From Streptomyces thermodiastaticus (GTDB lineage: Bacteria > Actinomycetota > Actinomycetes > Streptomycetales > Streptomycetaceae): 64,000 nt of DNA. The notes under the pieces are model-generated. The model saw only the letters and a program-made list of their open reading frames with translations, did no database searches and was not told the origin of the DNA. The position numbers and the translations under genes are program-made. Positions 18,323 to 27,087 of this stretch are shown one piece after another. The first letter of the stretch is position 1. Every line of letters starts with the position of its first letter. Location of the stretch: positions 62,001-126,000 of the forward strand of contig NZ_BNBV01000016.1 in NCBI RefSeq assembly GCF_014656135.1, written 5' to 3'.

Positions 18323-21300
18323 ATGACGGCGCCGGGGCGCAGGAGCAGTACCTTCACGCGGCTGCTGCGGCACGGATTCACCGACCCCTCCGCCGCGGAG
18401 CGGCTGCTGGAGACCCCCGAGCTGAGCGCGGTGCGCAGCGACCCGGTCCTGCTGGAGGCACTGGGTGCCACCGCCGATCCCGACCTCGCACTGCACGGGC
18501 TGGTGCGGCTGCTGGAGGCGCAGCCCACGCCGACCGCGCGCCGGGAGCTGTTCGACACGCTGATAGCGTCCAAGCCGCTGCGGGACCGGCTGCTCGGGGT
18601 GCTCGGCGCGTCCGCCGCGCTCGGCGACCACCTCGCCCGGCACGCCGGCGACTGGCACGCCCTGGTCACCTACGAGCCCCGCGACCTGCACCGGGACGTG
18701 GCGGACTTCGAACGCGGGCTCGCCGACGCCGACGACCCCGTGTCGCTGCGGGTCGCCTACCGCCGCTGCCTGCTGTCCATCGCCGCCCGTGACGTGTGCG
18801 GCACCATCGGCGTCGTCGAGACCGCCGCCGAGCTGGCCGACCTGGCCACCGCCACCCTGCGGGCCGCGCTGCGCATCGCGAGCGCCGCCGCGCCCGAGGA
18901 CGCCGAGCTGTGCCGGCTCGCGGTGATCGCCATGGGCAAGTGCGGCGGCCACGAGCTGAACTACGTCTCCGACGTCGACGTCATCTTCGTCGCCGAGCCC
19001 GCTCTGGCGGCCGACGGCGAGCCGGGCGACGAGACCAAGGCGCTGCGGGCCGCCACCCGGCTCGCCTCGCACCTGATGCGGATCTGCTCCGAGACCACCG
19101 TCGAGGGGTCCATCTGGCCGGTCGACGCCAACCTGCGGCCCGAGGGCCGCAACGGGCCGCTGGTGCGGACGCTGAGCAGTCACCTGGCGTACTACCAGCG
19201 GTGGGCGAAGACCTGGGAGTTCCAGGCGCTGCTCAAGGCCCGCCCGGTCGCCGGCGACGCCGACCTGGGCCGGCGGTACGTCGAGGCGCTCGCCCCGCTG
19301 GTGTGGCAGGCCGCCGAACGGGAGAACTTCGTCGCGGACGTGCAGCGGATGCGCCGCCGCGTGGTGGAGAACATCCCCGCCGACGAGGTCGAGCGGGAAC
19401 TGAAGCTCGGGCCGGGCGGCCTGCGGGACGTGGAGTTCGCCGTGCAGCTGCTGCAGCTCGTGCACGGCCGGGCCGACACCTCGCTGCGCAGCGGAACCAC
19501 CCTGGACGCGCTCAAGGCCCTCGCCGCCGGCGGCTACGTCGGCCGCGCGGACGCCGACCAGCTCGCCGAGTCCTACCGCTTCCTGCGGTTCGTCGAGCAC
19601 CGCATCCAGCTCTACCGGCTGCGCCGCACCCATCTGCTGCCCGCGGACGAGGCCGGCCTGCGCCGGCTGGGCCGTTCGCTGGGCCTGCGCGCCGACCCGG
19701 TCACCGAACTCACCCGCGCCTGGCGACGGCACACCGGCGTCGTCCGCCGGCTGCACGAGAAGCTGTTCTACCGGCCGCTGCTGGACGCCGTCGCCCAGCT
19801 CGCCCCGGGCGAGGCCCGGCTGAGCCCCGAGGCGGCGCGGGAACGCCTGGTCGCGCTCGGGTACGCCGACCCCGCGGCGGCGCTGCGGCACCTGGAGGCG
19901 CTGGCCTCCGGGGTGACCCGCAGGGCCGCGATCCAGCGGACGCTGCTGCCGGTGCTGCTGGGCTGGTTCGCCGACTCCGCCGACCCGGACGCCGGGCTGC
20001 TGAACTTCCGCAAGGTCTCCGACGCGCTCGGCAAGACCCCGTGGTACCTGCGGCTGCTGCGCGACGAGGGCGCCGCCGCGGAGAACCTCGCCCGGGTGCT
20101 GTCCGCCGGGCGGCTCGCCCCCGACCTGCTGATGCGGGCCCCGGAGGCGGTCGCGCTGCTCGGCGACGGCACCGGGGACGGGGCCGGCCTGGCGCCGCGC
20201 GGACGGGCCCAGCTGGAGCAGGAGGTGCTGGCCGCCGTCGGCCGCGCGGAGAGCGCCGAGCAAGGGGTGACGGCCGCGCGTGGGGTGCGGCGCCGGGAGC
20301 TGTTCCGCACCGCCGCCGCCGACATCATCGGCTCCTACGGCACCGAGACCCGGCCCGCCGAGGCCGACCAGGGCGCCCTCGTCGACCGGGTCGGCGCCGC
20401 GGTGTCCGACCTGACCGCGGCGACCCTGGCCGGAACCCTGCGGGCGGTGGTGCGCGAGGTGTGGGGGGACACCCTGCCCACCCGGTTCGCGATCATCGGC
20501 ATGGGGCGGTTCGGCGGGCACGAACTCGGCTACGGCTCCGACGCGGACGTGCTGTTCGTGCACGAGCCGCGCGAGGGCGTGGACGAACAGGAGGCGGGCC
20601 AGGTGGCCAACCGGGTGGTCGCCGAGATGCGGCGGCTGCTGCAGGCCCCGAGCGCGGACCCGCCCCTGCTGATCGACGCCGATCTGCGGCCCGAGGGCAA
20701 GTCCGGTCCGCTGGTGCGCACCCTGACGTCGTACGCGGCGTACTACCGGCGGTGGTCGCTGGTGTGGGAGGCGCAGGCGCTGCTGCGGGCCGAACCGGTG
20801 GCCGGCGACGAGGACCTCGGGCGGCGGTTCGTCGAGCTGATCGACCCGCTGCGGTACCCGCGGGGCGGGCTCGGCAACGACGCGGTGCGCGAGATCCGGC
20901 GGCTCAAGGCACGCATGGAGGCGGAGCGGCTGCCGCGGGGCGCCGACCCCAAGCTGCACACCAAGCTCGGTCCGGGCGGCCTGTCCGACGTGGAGTGGAC
21001 CGTGCAGCTGCTGCAGCTGCGGCACGCGGCCGAGGTGCCCGGACTGCGCACCACGCGGACCCGGACGGCGCTGGCGGCGGCCGCCGCGGCCGGGCTGGTG
21101 GCCGAGGACGAGGCCGCGATCCTGGACGAGGCCTGGGTGCTGGCCACGCGGGTGCGCAACGCGGTGATGCTGGTGCGGGGGCGTGCCTCGGACACGTTCC
21201 CCACCGAGCCGCGGGACCTGGCCGCGGTGGGACGGTACCTCGGCTACGGTCCCGGCCACGTGGGCGACATGCTGGACGCCTACCGCCGGACCGCGCGCCG

Positions 21301-21340
21301 GGCCCGCAGCGTGGTGGAGGACCTGTTCTACGGCTCCTGA
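18323..21340 (+). CDS. glnE: Bifunctional glutamine synthetase adenylyltransferase/deadenylase
   Basis: A 1005-residue protein with two tandem nucleotidyltransferase modules, each followed by a helical domain. The first has LAVIAMGKCGGHELNYVSDVD (about residue 205), the second FAIIGMGRFGGHELGYGSDADV (about residue 725), both with the G-G-x-E-L-x-Y-x-S-D-x-D active site. One half adenylylates the GlnA tyrosine when nitrogen is plentiful and the other removes it. The glnA target gene is 37 kb away in this window and keeps the tyrosine. The gene follows glnA2 after 180 bp and probably has its own promoter. Confidence 0.95.
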   Translation: MTAPGRRSSTFTRLLRHGFTDPSAAERLLETPELSAVRSDPVLLEALGATADPDLALHGLVRLLEAQPTPTARRELFDTLIASKPLRDRLLGVLGASAALGDHLARHAGDWHALVTYEPRDLHRDVADFERGLADADDPVSLRVAYRRCLLSIAARDVCGTIGVVETAAELADLATATLRAALRIASAAAPEDAELCRLAVIAMGKCGGHELNYVSDVDVIFVAEPALAADGEPGDETKALRAATRLASHLMRICSETTVEGSIWPVDANLRPEGRNGPLVRTLSSHLAYYQRWAKTWEFQALLKARPVAGDADLGRRYVEALAPLVWQAAERENFVADVQRMRRRVVENIPADEVERELKLGPGGLRDVEFAVQLLQLVHGRADTSLRSGTTLDALKALAAGGYVGRADADQLAESYRFLRFVEHRIQLYRLRRTHLLPADEAGLRRLGRSLGLRADPVTELTRAWRRHTGVVRRLHEKLFYRPLLDAVAQLAPGEARLSPEAARERLVALGYADPAAALRHLEALASGVTRRAAIQRTLLPVLLGWFADSADPDAGLLNFRKVSDALGKTPWYLRLLRDEGAAAENLARVLSAGRLAPDLLMRAPEAVALLGDGTGDGAGLAPRGRAQLEQEVLAAVGRAESAEQGVTAARGVRRRELFRTAAADIIGSYGTETRPAEADQGALVDRVGAAVSDLTAATLAGTLRAVVREVWGDTLPTRFAIIGMGRFGGHELGYGSDADVLFVHEPREGVDEQEAGQVANRVVAEMRRLLQAPSADPPLLIDADLRPEGKSGPLVRTLTSYAAYYRRWSLVWEAQALLRAEPVAGDEDLGRRFVELIDPLRYPRGGLGNDAVREIRRLKARMEAERLPRGADPKLHTKLGPGGLSDVEWTVQLLQLRHAAEVPGLRTTRTRTALAAAAAAGLVAEDEAAILDEAWVLATRVRNAVMLVRGRASDTFPTEPRDLAAVGRYLGYGPGHVGDMLDAYRRTARRARSVVEDLFYGS

Positions 21341-21371
21341 GAGCCCGCCGCCCCGCCGGGGCGAGGCGGCG

Positions 21372-22178
21372 TCAGCTCCCGGCCGGCTGCCAGGCCGTCC
21401 TCGGCAGGGCCTGCGGCAGCGCCCCGTACCACAGCCGGGCCACGGTGCAGCCCGCGGCCAGGCACAGGGCGCCGCCCGCCGCGTCCAGCCAGAAGTGGTT
21501 GGCGGTGGCGACGATCACCAGCAGGGTGACCGCGGGGTACAGGGCGGCCAGGACCCGAACCCACGGAATCCTGGTCAGCGCGCACACCGTCAGCCCGCAC
21601 CACAGGGACCAGCCGATGTGCATGGAGGGCATCGCGGCGTACTGGTTGGACATGTGCTGCAGGTCGCCGGAGGCCATCGACCCCCAGGTGTGGTGCACCT
21701 GGACGGTGTCGACGAAACCGGCGCCGGGCATCAGGCGCGGCGGGGCCAGTGGGTAGAGCCAGTAGCCCAGCAGGGCCAGCGCCGTGGCGGCGAAGAGGGC
21801 CAGACGGCTCGCCGCGTAACGGCCGGGATGACTGCGGAAGAGCCAGACCAGGACGCCGACCGTGACCACGAAGTGCAGCGTGGCGTAGTAGTAGTTCATC
21901 CCGACGATCAGCCAGGTCACCGAGTTCACCGCGTGGTTGACGGTCTTCTCCGCGGCGATGCCCAGCTGCTGCTCGGCATGCCACACCCGGGCGGCGTTGG
22001 CCAGAGCCTTGGCCTTCTGCTCCGGGACCGCGTTGCGGATCAGCGAGTACGTCCAGTAGCTGACCGCGATCAGCAGGATCTCGAACCACAGACGGGGAGG
22101 GCGCGGGGTGCGCAGCCGCCGGCGGCTGGGCGTGACCGGCTCGTTCCCGGGGACCTGTGTCACGGTCGTGTCGCCCAT
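21372..22178 (-). CDS. PAP2-superfamily membrane phosphatase
   Basis: A 268-residue membrane protein with about six spans and the PAP2_3 (inositolphosphotransferase-like) motifs: AAMPSMHIGWSLW, and ATANHFWLDAAGG with the catalytic His and Asp. The family dephosphorylates or transfers lipid phosphates on the outer membrane face. It is convergent with glnE (31 bp apart). ATG at 22176-22178; a GTG six bases further upstream is an alternative. Confidence 0.85.
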   Translation of the reverse strand: MGDTTVTQVPGNEPVTPSRRRLRTPRPPRLWFEILLIAVSYWTYSLIRNAVPEQKAKALANAARVWHAEQQLGIAAEKTVNHAVNSVTWLIVGMNYYYATLHFVVTVGVLVWLFRSHPGRYAASRLALFAATALALLGYWLYPLAPPRLMPGAGFVDTVQVHHTWGSMASGDLQHMSNQYAAMPSMHIGWSLWCGLTVCALTRIPWVRVLAALYPAVTLLVIVATANHFWLDAAGGALCLAAGCTVARLWYGALPQALPRTAWQPAGS

Positions 22179-22236
22179 GGGCACAGAGTGTGCCAGAAGC
22201 GCGCCCCGGCCCAGCAGATGACGGGTCGTGATCCGG

Positions 22237-23256
22237 TCAGCGCGGGACCGAGGCCGTGGAGCCGCGCACCACCAGCTCGGGCATGAACACGAATTCGCTG
22301 TGCGGGGCGGGGGTGCCGGCGATCTCCTCCAGCAGCGTGCGCACCGCGGCCTGCCCCATCGCCGGGACCGGCTTGCGGACGGTGGTCAGCGGCGGGTCCG
22401 TGAAGGCGATCAGGGTGGAGTCGTCGAAGCCGACGACGGACACGTCCCGCGGCACCTGAAGGCCCTGCTGCCGGGCCGCCCGTATCGCGCCGAGCGCCAT
22501 CATGTCGCTGGCGCAGACGATGGCCGTGCACTGCCGTTCGATCAGCGGTGTCGCGGCGGCCTGGCCGCCCTCCAGGGTGTACAGGGAGTGCTGGATCAGC
22601 TCCGCCTCGACGGTCTGCGGGGACAGGCCGAGCTGGTCCTGCATGGCCTTGACGAATCCCTCGATCTTGCGCTGCACCGGTACGAACCGCTTCGGGCCGA
22701 GCGCCAGGCCGATCCGGGTGTGGCCCAGCGAGACGAGGTGGGTGACGGCGAGGGTCATGGCCGCGCGGTCGTCGGGGGAGATGAACGGGGCCTGCACCTT
22801 CGGGGAGAAGCCGTCGACCAGCACGAACGGCACCTGGCGGGCGCGCAGGCGCTCGTAGCGCTCCATGTCGGCGGTGGTGTCCGCGTGCAGCCCTGAGACG
22901 TAGATGATGCCCGCGACCCCACGGTCCACCAGCATCTCGGTCAGCTCGTCCTCCGTGGACCCGCCGGGGGTCTGGGTGGCCAGCACCGGGGTGTAGCCCT
23001 GCCGGGTGAGTGCCTGGCCGATGACCTGCGCGAGCGCCGGGAAGATCGGGTTCTCCAGCTCCGGGGTGATCAGCCCCACCAGGCCCTCGCTGCGCTGCCG
23101 CAGCCGCACCGGGCGCTCGTAGCCCAGCACGTCGAGGGCGGCCAGCACGGACTGACGGGTGGTGGCGGCGACGCCGGGCTTGCCGTTCAGGACCCGGCTG
23201 ACGGTCGCTTCGCTCACCCCCGCCTGCGCGGCGATGTCGGCAAGCCGTGTGGTCAC
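22237..23256 (-). CDS. malR: LacI-family repressor of maltodextrin and amylase genes (MalR/Reg1)
   Basis: A 339-residue LacI-type repressor. The helix-turn-helix and hinge are LADIAAQAGVSEATVSRVLNGKPGV, followed by a periplasmic-binding-protein-like effector domain ending VVRGSTAS. Divergence from malEFG-aglA and close resemblance to Streptomyces MalR/Reg1, which represses maltose uptake and alpha-amylase, support the name. The effector is expected to be a maltodextrin. The GTG at 23254-23256 gives the family-typical start TTRLADIAAQ; an in-frame ATG at 23347-23349 would add a 31-residue low-complexity extension and cannot be excluded. Confidence 0.88.
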   Translation of the reverse strand: MTTRLADIAAQAGVSEATVSRVLNGKPGVAATTRQSVLAALDVLGYERPVRLRQRSEGLVGLITPELENPIFPALAQVIGQALTRQGYTPVLATQTPGGSTEDELTEMLVDRGVAGIIYVSGLHADTTADMERYERLRARQVPFVLVDGFSPKVQAPFISPDDRAAMTLAVTHLVSLGHTRIGLALGPKRFVPVQRKIEGFVKAMQDQLGLSPQTVEAELIQHSLYTLEGGQAAATPLIERQCTAIVCASDMMALGAIRAARQQGLQVPRDVSVVGFDDSTLIAFTDPPLTTVRKPVPAMGQAAVRTLLEEIAGTPAPHSEFVFMPELVVRGSTASVPR

Positions 23257-23372
23257 ACCAGGTGACTGTACCGGCCGCGCGCCTGCTCGCGCACCGCTCG
23301 GACGCCGGGGGCGGGCGGCGGGACGTCCTGCGGCGGGCTGGTGCGTCATCGCGCTCCCTCGTGCGCTCGGCG

Positions 23373-23399
23373 GCAAGTTCTTGCAGAGTCTTGCACAAG
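23373..23399. promoter_or_regulatory. MalR operator candidate, proximal to malR
   Basis: A cluster of the LacI-type half-site CTTGC: GCAAG-TT-CTTGC (23373-23384) followed by CTTGCA-CAAG (23390-23399). It lies in the malR-malE intergenic region, so it could mediate autoregulation and repression. The CTTGCAG/CTGCAAG-type sequence is the known Reg1/MalR recognition element; binding here is inferred. Confidence 0.6.
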
Positions 23400-23493
23400 A
23401 CGATCCCGCCGTGCGCTGTTCCCGAACACAATGGTCTCGCAGTGGTCTCGTCTCGGTCGAGGGACGGTCACGCCCGGGTGGCTCCGAAGATGT

Positions 23494-23514
23494 CTTGCGG
23501 TTTTTTTCTGCAAG
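23494..23514. promoter_or_regulatory. MalR operator candidate in the malE promoter
   Basis: Inverted CTTGCGG and CTGCAAG arms flank a T-tract about 100 bp upstream of the malE start. The spacing and sequence match a LacI-family operator, with the same half-site as the malR-proximal cluster. Confidence 0.6.
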
Positions 23515-23611
23515 GTCTTTCGTCCGCGTTGCTTCGCTGTTACGTTCACGTCGCCCGACGGCAGTGGGAAGCGGTCGGCACGACTCGGGCTTTCACCCTC
23601 AAGGAGAACTC

Positions 23612-24886
23612 ATGCGGCGTGGCACAGCGGCCACCGCGCTGGTGGCGTTCCTCGCCCTCGCGGCGACGGCCTGCGGCTCAGACGGCAGCGGCAGCGGCAA
23701 GTCCGGCGGTCCCGTCACCATCACCTGGTGGGACACCTCCAACGCCACCAACGAGGCGCCGACGTACCAGGCCCTGGTCAAGCAGTTCGAGGCCACCCAC
23801 AAGGACATCAAGGTCAACTACGTCAACGTCCCCTTCGACCAGGCGGAGAACAAGTTCGACACCGCCGCCGGCGCCAAGGGCGCCCCGGACGTGCTGCGCT
23901 CCGAGGTCGGCTGGACGCCCGCGTTCGCCAAGAAGGGCTACTTCCTGCCGCTGGACGGCACCGAGGCGCTCGCCGACCGGGACGCGTTCCAGCCCGGCCT
24001 GCTCCAGCAGGCCCAGTACGAGGGCAAGACCTACGGCGTGCCGCTGGTCACCGACACCCTGGCCCTGGTCTGGAACAAGGACCTCTTCCGCAAGGCCGGG
24101 ATCAGCGAGCCGCCCCGGACCTGGGACGAACTCAAGGCGGACGCCGCGAAGATCAAGGAGAGGACGGGCGTCGACGGCTTCTGGGGATCGGAGAAGGGCT
24201 ACTACGCCCAGCCGTTCCTCCACGGCGAGGGCACCGACACCGTCGACGCCGCCGCCAAGAAGATCACCGTGAGGTCCGCGCCCGCGAAGAAGGCGTACGG
24301 CACCTGGCTCAGCCTGTTCTCCGGCAAGGGCCTGCACAAGGCGGACACCACCGCCGACTCCTACGCCCACCGCCAGGACGCCTTCGTGAACGGCAAGGTC
24401 GCCATGACCATCGAGGGACCCTGGGAGATCACCAACTTCTACAAGGGCAGCGCCTTCAAGGACAAGAACAACCTCGGCATCGCCACCGTCCCGGCCGGCT
24501 CCACCGGCAAGGCCGGCGCACCGACCGGCGGCCACAACCTGTCCGTCTACGCCGGCTCCGACAAGGCCCACCAGCAGGCGGCGCTGACCTTCGTGCGGTT
24601 CATGACCTCGGCGAAGGCCCAGGAGACCATCGCCCTGAAGAACTCCACGCTGCCGACCCGCGCCGACGCCTACACCGACCGGGTCAAGGCCGACCCGGGC
24701 ATCGCCGGCTTCCAGAAGGTGCTGCCCGCGGCCCGGCCCCGCCCGGAACTGCCCGAGTACAGCTCGCTGTGGACGCCGCTCGACACCGAACTGCCCAAGA
24801 TCGCCGACGGCAAGGAGTCCCTGGACAAGGGACTGGACAACGTCGAGCTGGCGATCAGCAAGCTGGTCCCGGACTTCACCGAGTGA
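23612..24886 (+). CDS. malE: Maltose/maltodextrin-binding lipoprotein
   Basis: A 424-residue substrate-binding protein of a CUT1 sugar ABC transporter. It has a lipoprotein signal peptide with lipobox LAATAC (lipidated Cys21) and a Gly/Ser linker, then the type 1 extracellular solute-binding fold (ITWWDTSN, KTYGVPLVTDTLALVWNKDLF, GKVAMTIEGPWEI). It captures maltodextrins outside the membrane and delivers them to MalFG. ATG 23612 follows AAGGAG. First gene of malEFG-aglA, with MalR-type operators upstream. Confidence 0.93.
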   Translation: MRRGTAATALVAFLALAATACGSDGSGSGKSGGPVTITWWDTSNATNEAPTYQALVKQFEATHKDIKVNYVNVPFDQAENKFDTAAGAKGAPDVLRSEVGWTPAFAKKGYFLPLDGTEALADRDAFQPGLLQQAQYEGKTYGVPLVTDTLALVWNKDLFRKAGISEPPRTWDELKADAAKIKERTGVDGFWGSEKGYYAQPFLHGEGTDTVDAAAKKITVRSAPAKKAYGTWLSLFSGKGLHKADTTADSYAHRQDAFVNGKVAMTIEGPWEITNFYKGSAFKDKNNLGIATVPAGSTGKAGAPTGGHNLSVYAGSDKAHQQAALTFVRFMTSAKAQETIALKNSTLPTRADAYTDRVKADPGIAGFQKVLPAARPRPELPEYSSLWTPLDTELPKIADGKESLDKGLDNVELAISKLVPDFTE

Positions 24887-24980
24887 CGCCGCGGGCCGCC
24901 GGATCCGTGCCGAGGAGGGGAGGATCCGGCGGCCCGGCGACCGAGTGCCCCACCCGCCACGTCCCAGAAGGTGTCGAACC

Positions 24981-25985
24981 ATGACCGTCGCCGTAGAGAG
25001 CGCGACAGCCCGGCTCCCAGGAGAGCGCGGCCGCCGCCCGGGGCCGCTGCAGCGCCTTCGCCGCAGCTGGGAGAAGCACTGGTACGCCTACGCCATGATC
25101 GCCCCGGTGGTCGTCGTGCTCGGCGTCCTGGTGGGCTACCCGCTGGTGCGGGGCTTCTACCTGACGCTGACCGACGCCAACAGCCTCAACTCGGCCCGCA
25201 CCATCGGCGTCAACCACATCGACGCCACCTACACCTTCATCGGGCTCGACAACTACCGGGACATCCTGTTCGGCCCCACCGCCTACGACCGTTTCTGGTC
25301 GCACTTCGTGTGGACGGTGGTGTGGACCGCGCTGTGCGTGCTGCTGCACTACACCATCGGCCTGGGCCTGGCGCTGCTGCTGAACCGGAAGATGCGCGGC
25401 CGCACCGTCTACCGGCTGCTGCTCATCCTGCCCTGGGCGGTGCCCACCTTCGTCACCGTCTTCTCCTGGCGGGTCCTGCTCGCCGACTCCGGCGCACTCA
25501 ACCAGCTCCTCGGCCATCTGCATCTGCCGCAGCCCAACTGGCTGGAGGACACCTTCTGGCAGCGGTTCGCCGCCGTGATGGTGAACACCTGGTGCGGGGT
25601 GCCGTTCATGATGGTCTCGCTCCTGGGCGGCCTGCAGTCCATCGACACCAGCCTCTACGAGGCCGCCGAGATGGACGGTGCGAACGCCTGGCAGCGCTTT
25701 TGCCATGTGACCCTGCCGGGCCTCAGGTCGGTCAGCTCGACCGTGGTCCTGCTCGGGGTCATCTGGACGTTCAACCAGTTCAACATCATCTTCCTGCTGT
25801 TCGGCCAGACCAGCGCCCCCGACGCGCAGATCCTCGTCACCTGGGCCTACCGGCTCGGCTTCGGCCAGCAGCCGCGGGACTACGCGCAGTCCGCCGCGTA
25901 CGGCGTGCTGCTGCTGTCGGTCCTGACCGTCTTCACCTCCGTCTACTTCCGCTGGCTGAAGCGCAATGACCAGCTCGCCGTCTGA
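24981..25985 (+). CDS. malF: Maltodextrin ABC transporter permease MalF
   Basis: A 334-residue membrane protein with six or more spans and the EAA loop YEAAEMDGANAWQRFCHVTLPGL that docks on the ATPase. It forms the channel with MalG. No ATPase gene is present in the cluster; Streptomyces CUT1 importers generally share the distant MsiK ATPase, which is likely here too. ATG 24981, 94 bp after malE. Confidence 0.93.
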   Translation: MTVAVESATARLPGERGRRPGPLQRLRRSWEKHWYAYAMIAPVVVVLGVLVGYPLVRGFYLTLTDANSLNSARTIGVNHIDATYTFIGLDNYRDILFGPTAYDRFWSHFVWTVVWTALCVLLHYTIGLGLALLLNRKMRGRTVYRLLLILPWAVPTFVTVFSWRVLLADSGALNQLLGHLHLPQPNWLEDTFWQRFAAVMVNTWCGVPFMMVSLLGGLQSIDTSLYEAAEMDGANAWQRFCHVTLPGLRSVSSTVVLLGVIWTFNQFNIIFLLFGQTSAPDAQILVTWAYRLGFGQQPRDYAQSAAYGVLLLSVLTVFTSVYFRWLKRNDQLAV

Positions 25986-26001
25986 CGCAGGAGCCGCCAC
26001 G

Positions 26002-26916
26002 ATGAGCACCACGACTGTCTCCCCGGCCGCCTCGCCGGCCGCGTCCGCGACGGCGGCCGGCGCCTCCCGGCGGCGGGTCCGGCGACGCGGCCGGTCCTCA
26101 CCGCTGAGCCGCACCGTCACCCACGCCCTGCTGATCCTGGCGAGCCTGGCCGCCACCGCTCCGGTCGCCTGGCTGATCTATCTCTCGCTCGGCCCGGACA
26201 AGAACGACTACCTGCATCCCGGCGGCATCGCGTCGAAGGCGGCCTTGACCAACTACGCGTTCGTGCTGCAGCACACGAACATCGTCCACTGGCTTGCATC
26301 CACGCTGATCGTCGCGCTGGGCACCGCCCTCGTCGGCGTCGCCTTCGCCGCCACCACCGGCTATGCCGTCTCCCGGATGCGGTTCCCCGGCCACCGGCCG
26401 CTGATGTGGGTGCTGCTGCTCACCCAGGCGTTCCCGATCGCCGTGCTCATCGTGCCGATGTACGAGATCTTCTCCGAGCTGGGTCTGATCGACACCTACG
26501 GCGCGCTGATCCTCGTCAACTGCTCGACCGTCGTGCCGTACTGCGCCTGGCTGATGAAGGGCTACTTCGACACCGTCCCGGTGGAGATCGACGAGGCCGG
26601 ACGGGTCGACGGCCTCAGCCCCTTCGGCACCTTCGTGCGGCTGATCCTTCCGCTGGCCCGGCCGGGCCTCGCGGTCGCCGCGTTCTACAGCTTCGTCACC
26701 GCCTTCGGCGAGGTCGCATTCGCCTCGACGTTCCTGCTGGACGACGACAAGTACACCTTCGCGGTCGGCCTGCAGACCTTCGTCAGCGAACACGACGCGC
26801 AGTGGAACTACATGGCCGCCACCGCGGTGTTGATCGCCGTGCCCGTGACCGCCTTCTTCTACCTTGTCCAGAAACATCTGGTGACCGGCCTCACCGCGGG
26901 CGGCACCAAGGGCTGA
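26002..26916 (+). CDS. malG: Maltodextrin ABC transporter permease MalG
   Basis: A 304-residue second permease with an Ala/Arg-rich cytoplasmic leader, six membrane spans and the EAA motif EIDEAGRVDGLSPFGTFVRLILP. ATG 26002 lies 16 bp after malF, with GGAG upstream, so the two are co-transcribed and made in equal amounts. Confidence 0.93.
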   Translation: MSTTTVSPAASPAASATAAGASRRRVRRRGRSSPLSRTVTHALLILASLAATAPVAWLIYLSLGPDKNDYLHPGGIASKAALTNYAFVLQHTNIVHWLASTLIVALGTALVGVAFAATTGYAVSRMRFPGHRPLMWVLLLTQAFPIAVLIVPMYEIFSELGLIDTYGALILVNCSTVVPYCAWLMKGYFDTVPVEIDEAGRVDGLSPFGTFVRLILPLARPGLAVAAFYSFVTAFGEVAFASTFLLDDDKYTFAVGLQTFVSEHDAQWNYMAATAVLIAVPVTAFFYLVQKHLVTGLTAGGTKG

Positions 26917-26940
26917 GGGCACACCGAAGGGCCCGGTTCC

Positions 26941-26990
26941 CGCGCGCGCCCGCGCGCGCCCGCGCGCGCCCGAGCGCGCGCGGGCGGCCG
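26941..26990. repeat. Alternating CG tract with three 10-bp tandem units
   Basis: CGCGCGCGCC is repeated exactly three times (26941-26970), then a near-copy. The second half can pair back (CCCGCGCGC with GCGCGCGCGGG). It lies between malG and aglA and could be a terminator/attenuator-like hairpin or Z-DNA-prone sequence. Confidence 0.75.
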
Positions 26991-27087
26991 CGGTGGCCGT
27001 ACGGCCGCACCGCGGCCGCCCGCACACCGCGGCCCTTGCGCCCGTTCTTCCGTCCCTGTCCGACCACCGTTACGTATCAAGGACGCC

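Noticed and set aside
16646..21259. 1537-codon antisense frame across glnA2 and glnE
   Set aside because: Low-complexity Val/Gly/Gln composition; mirror of two clear genes.
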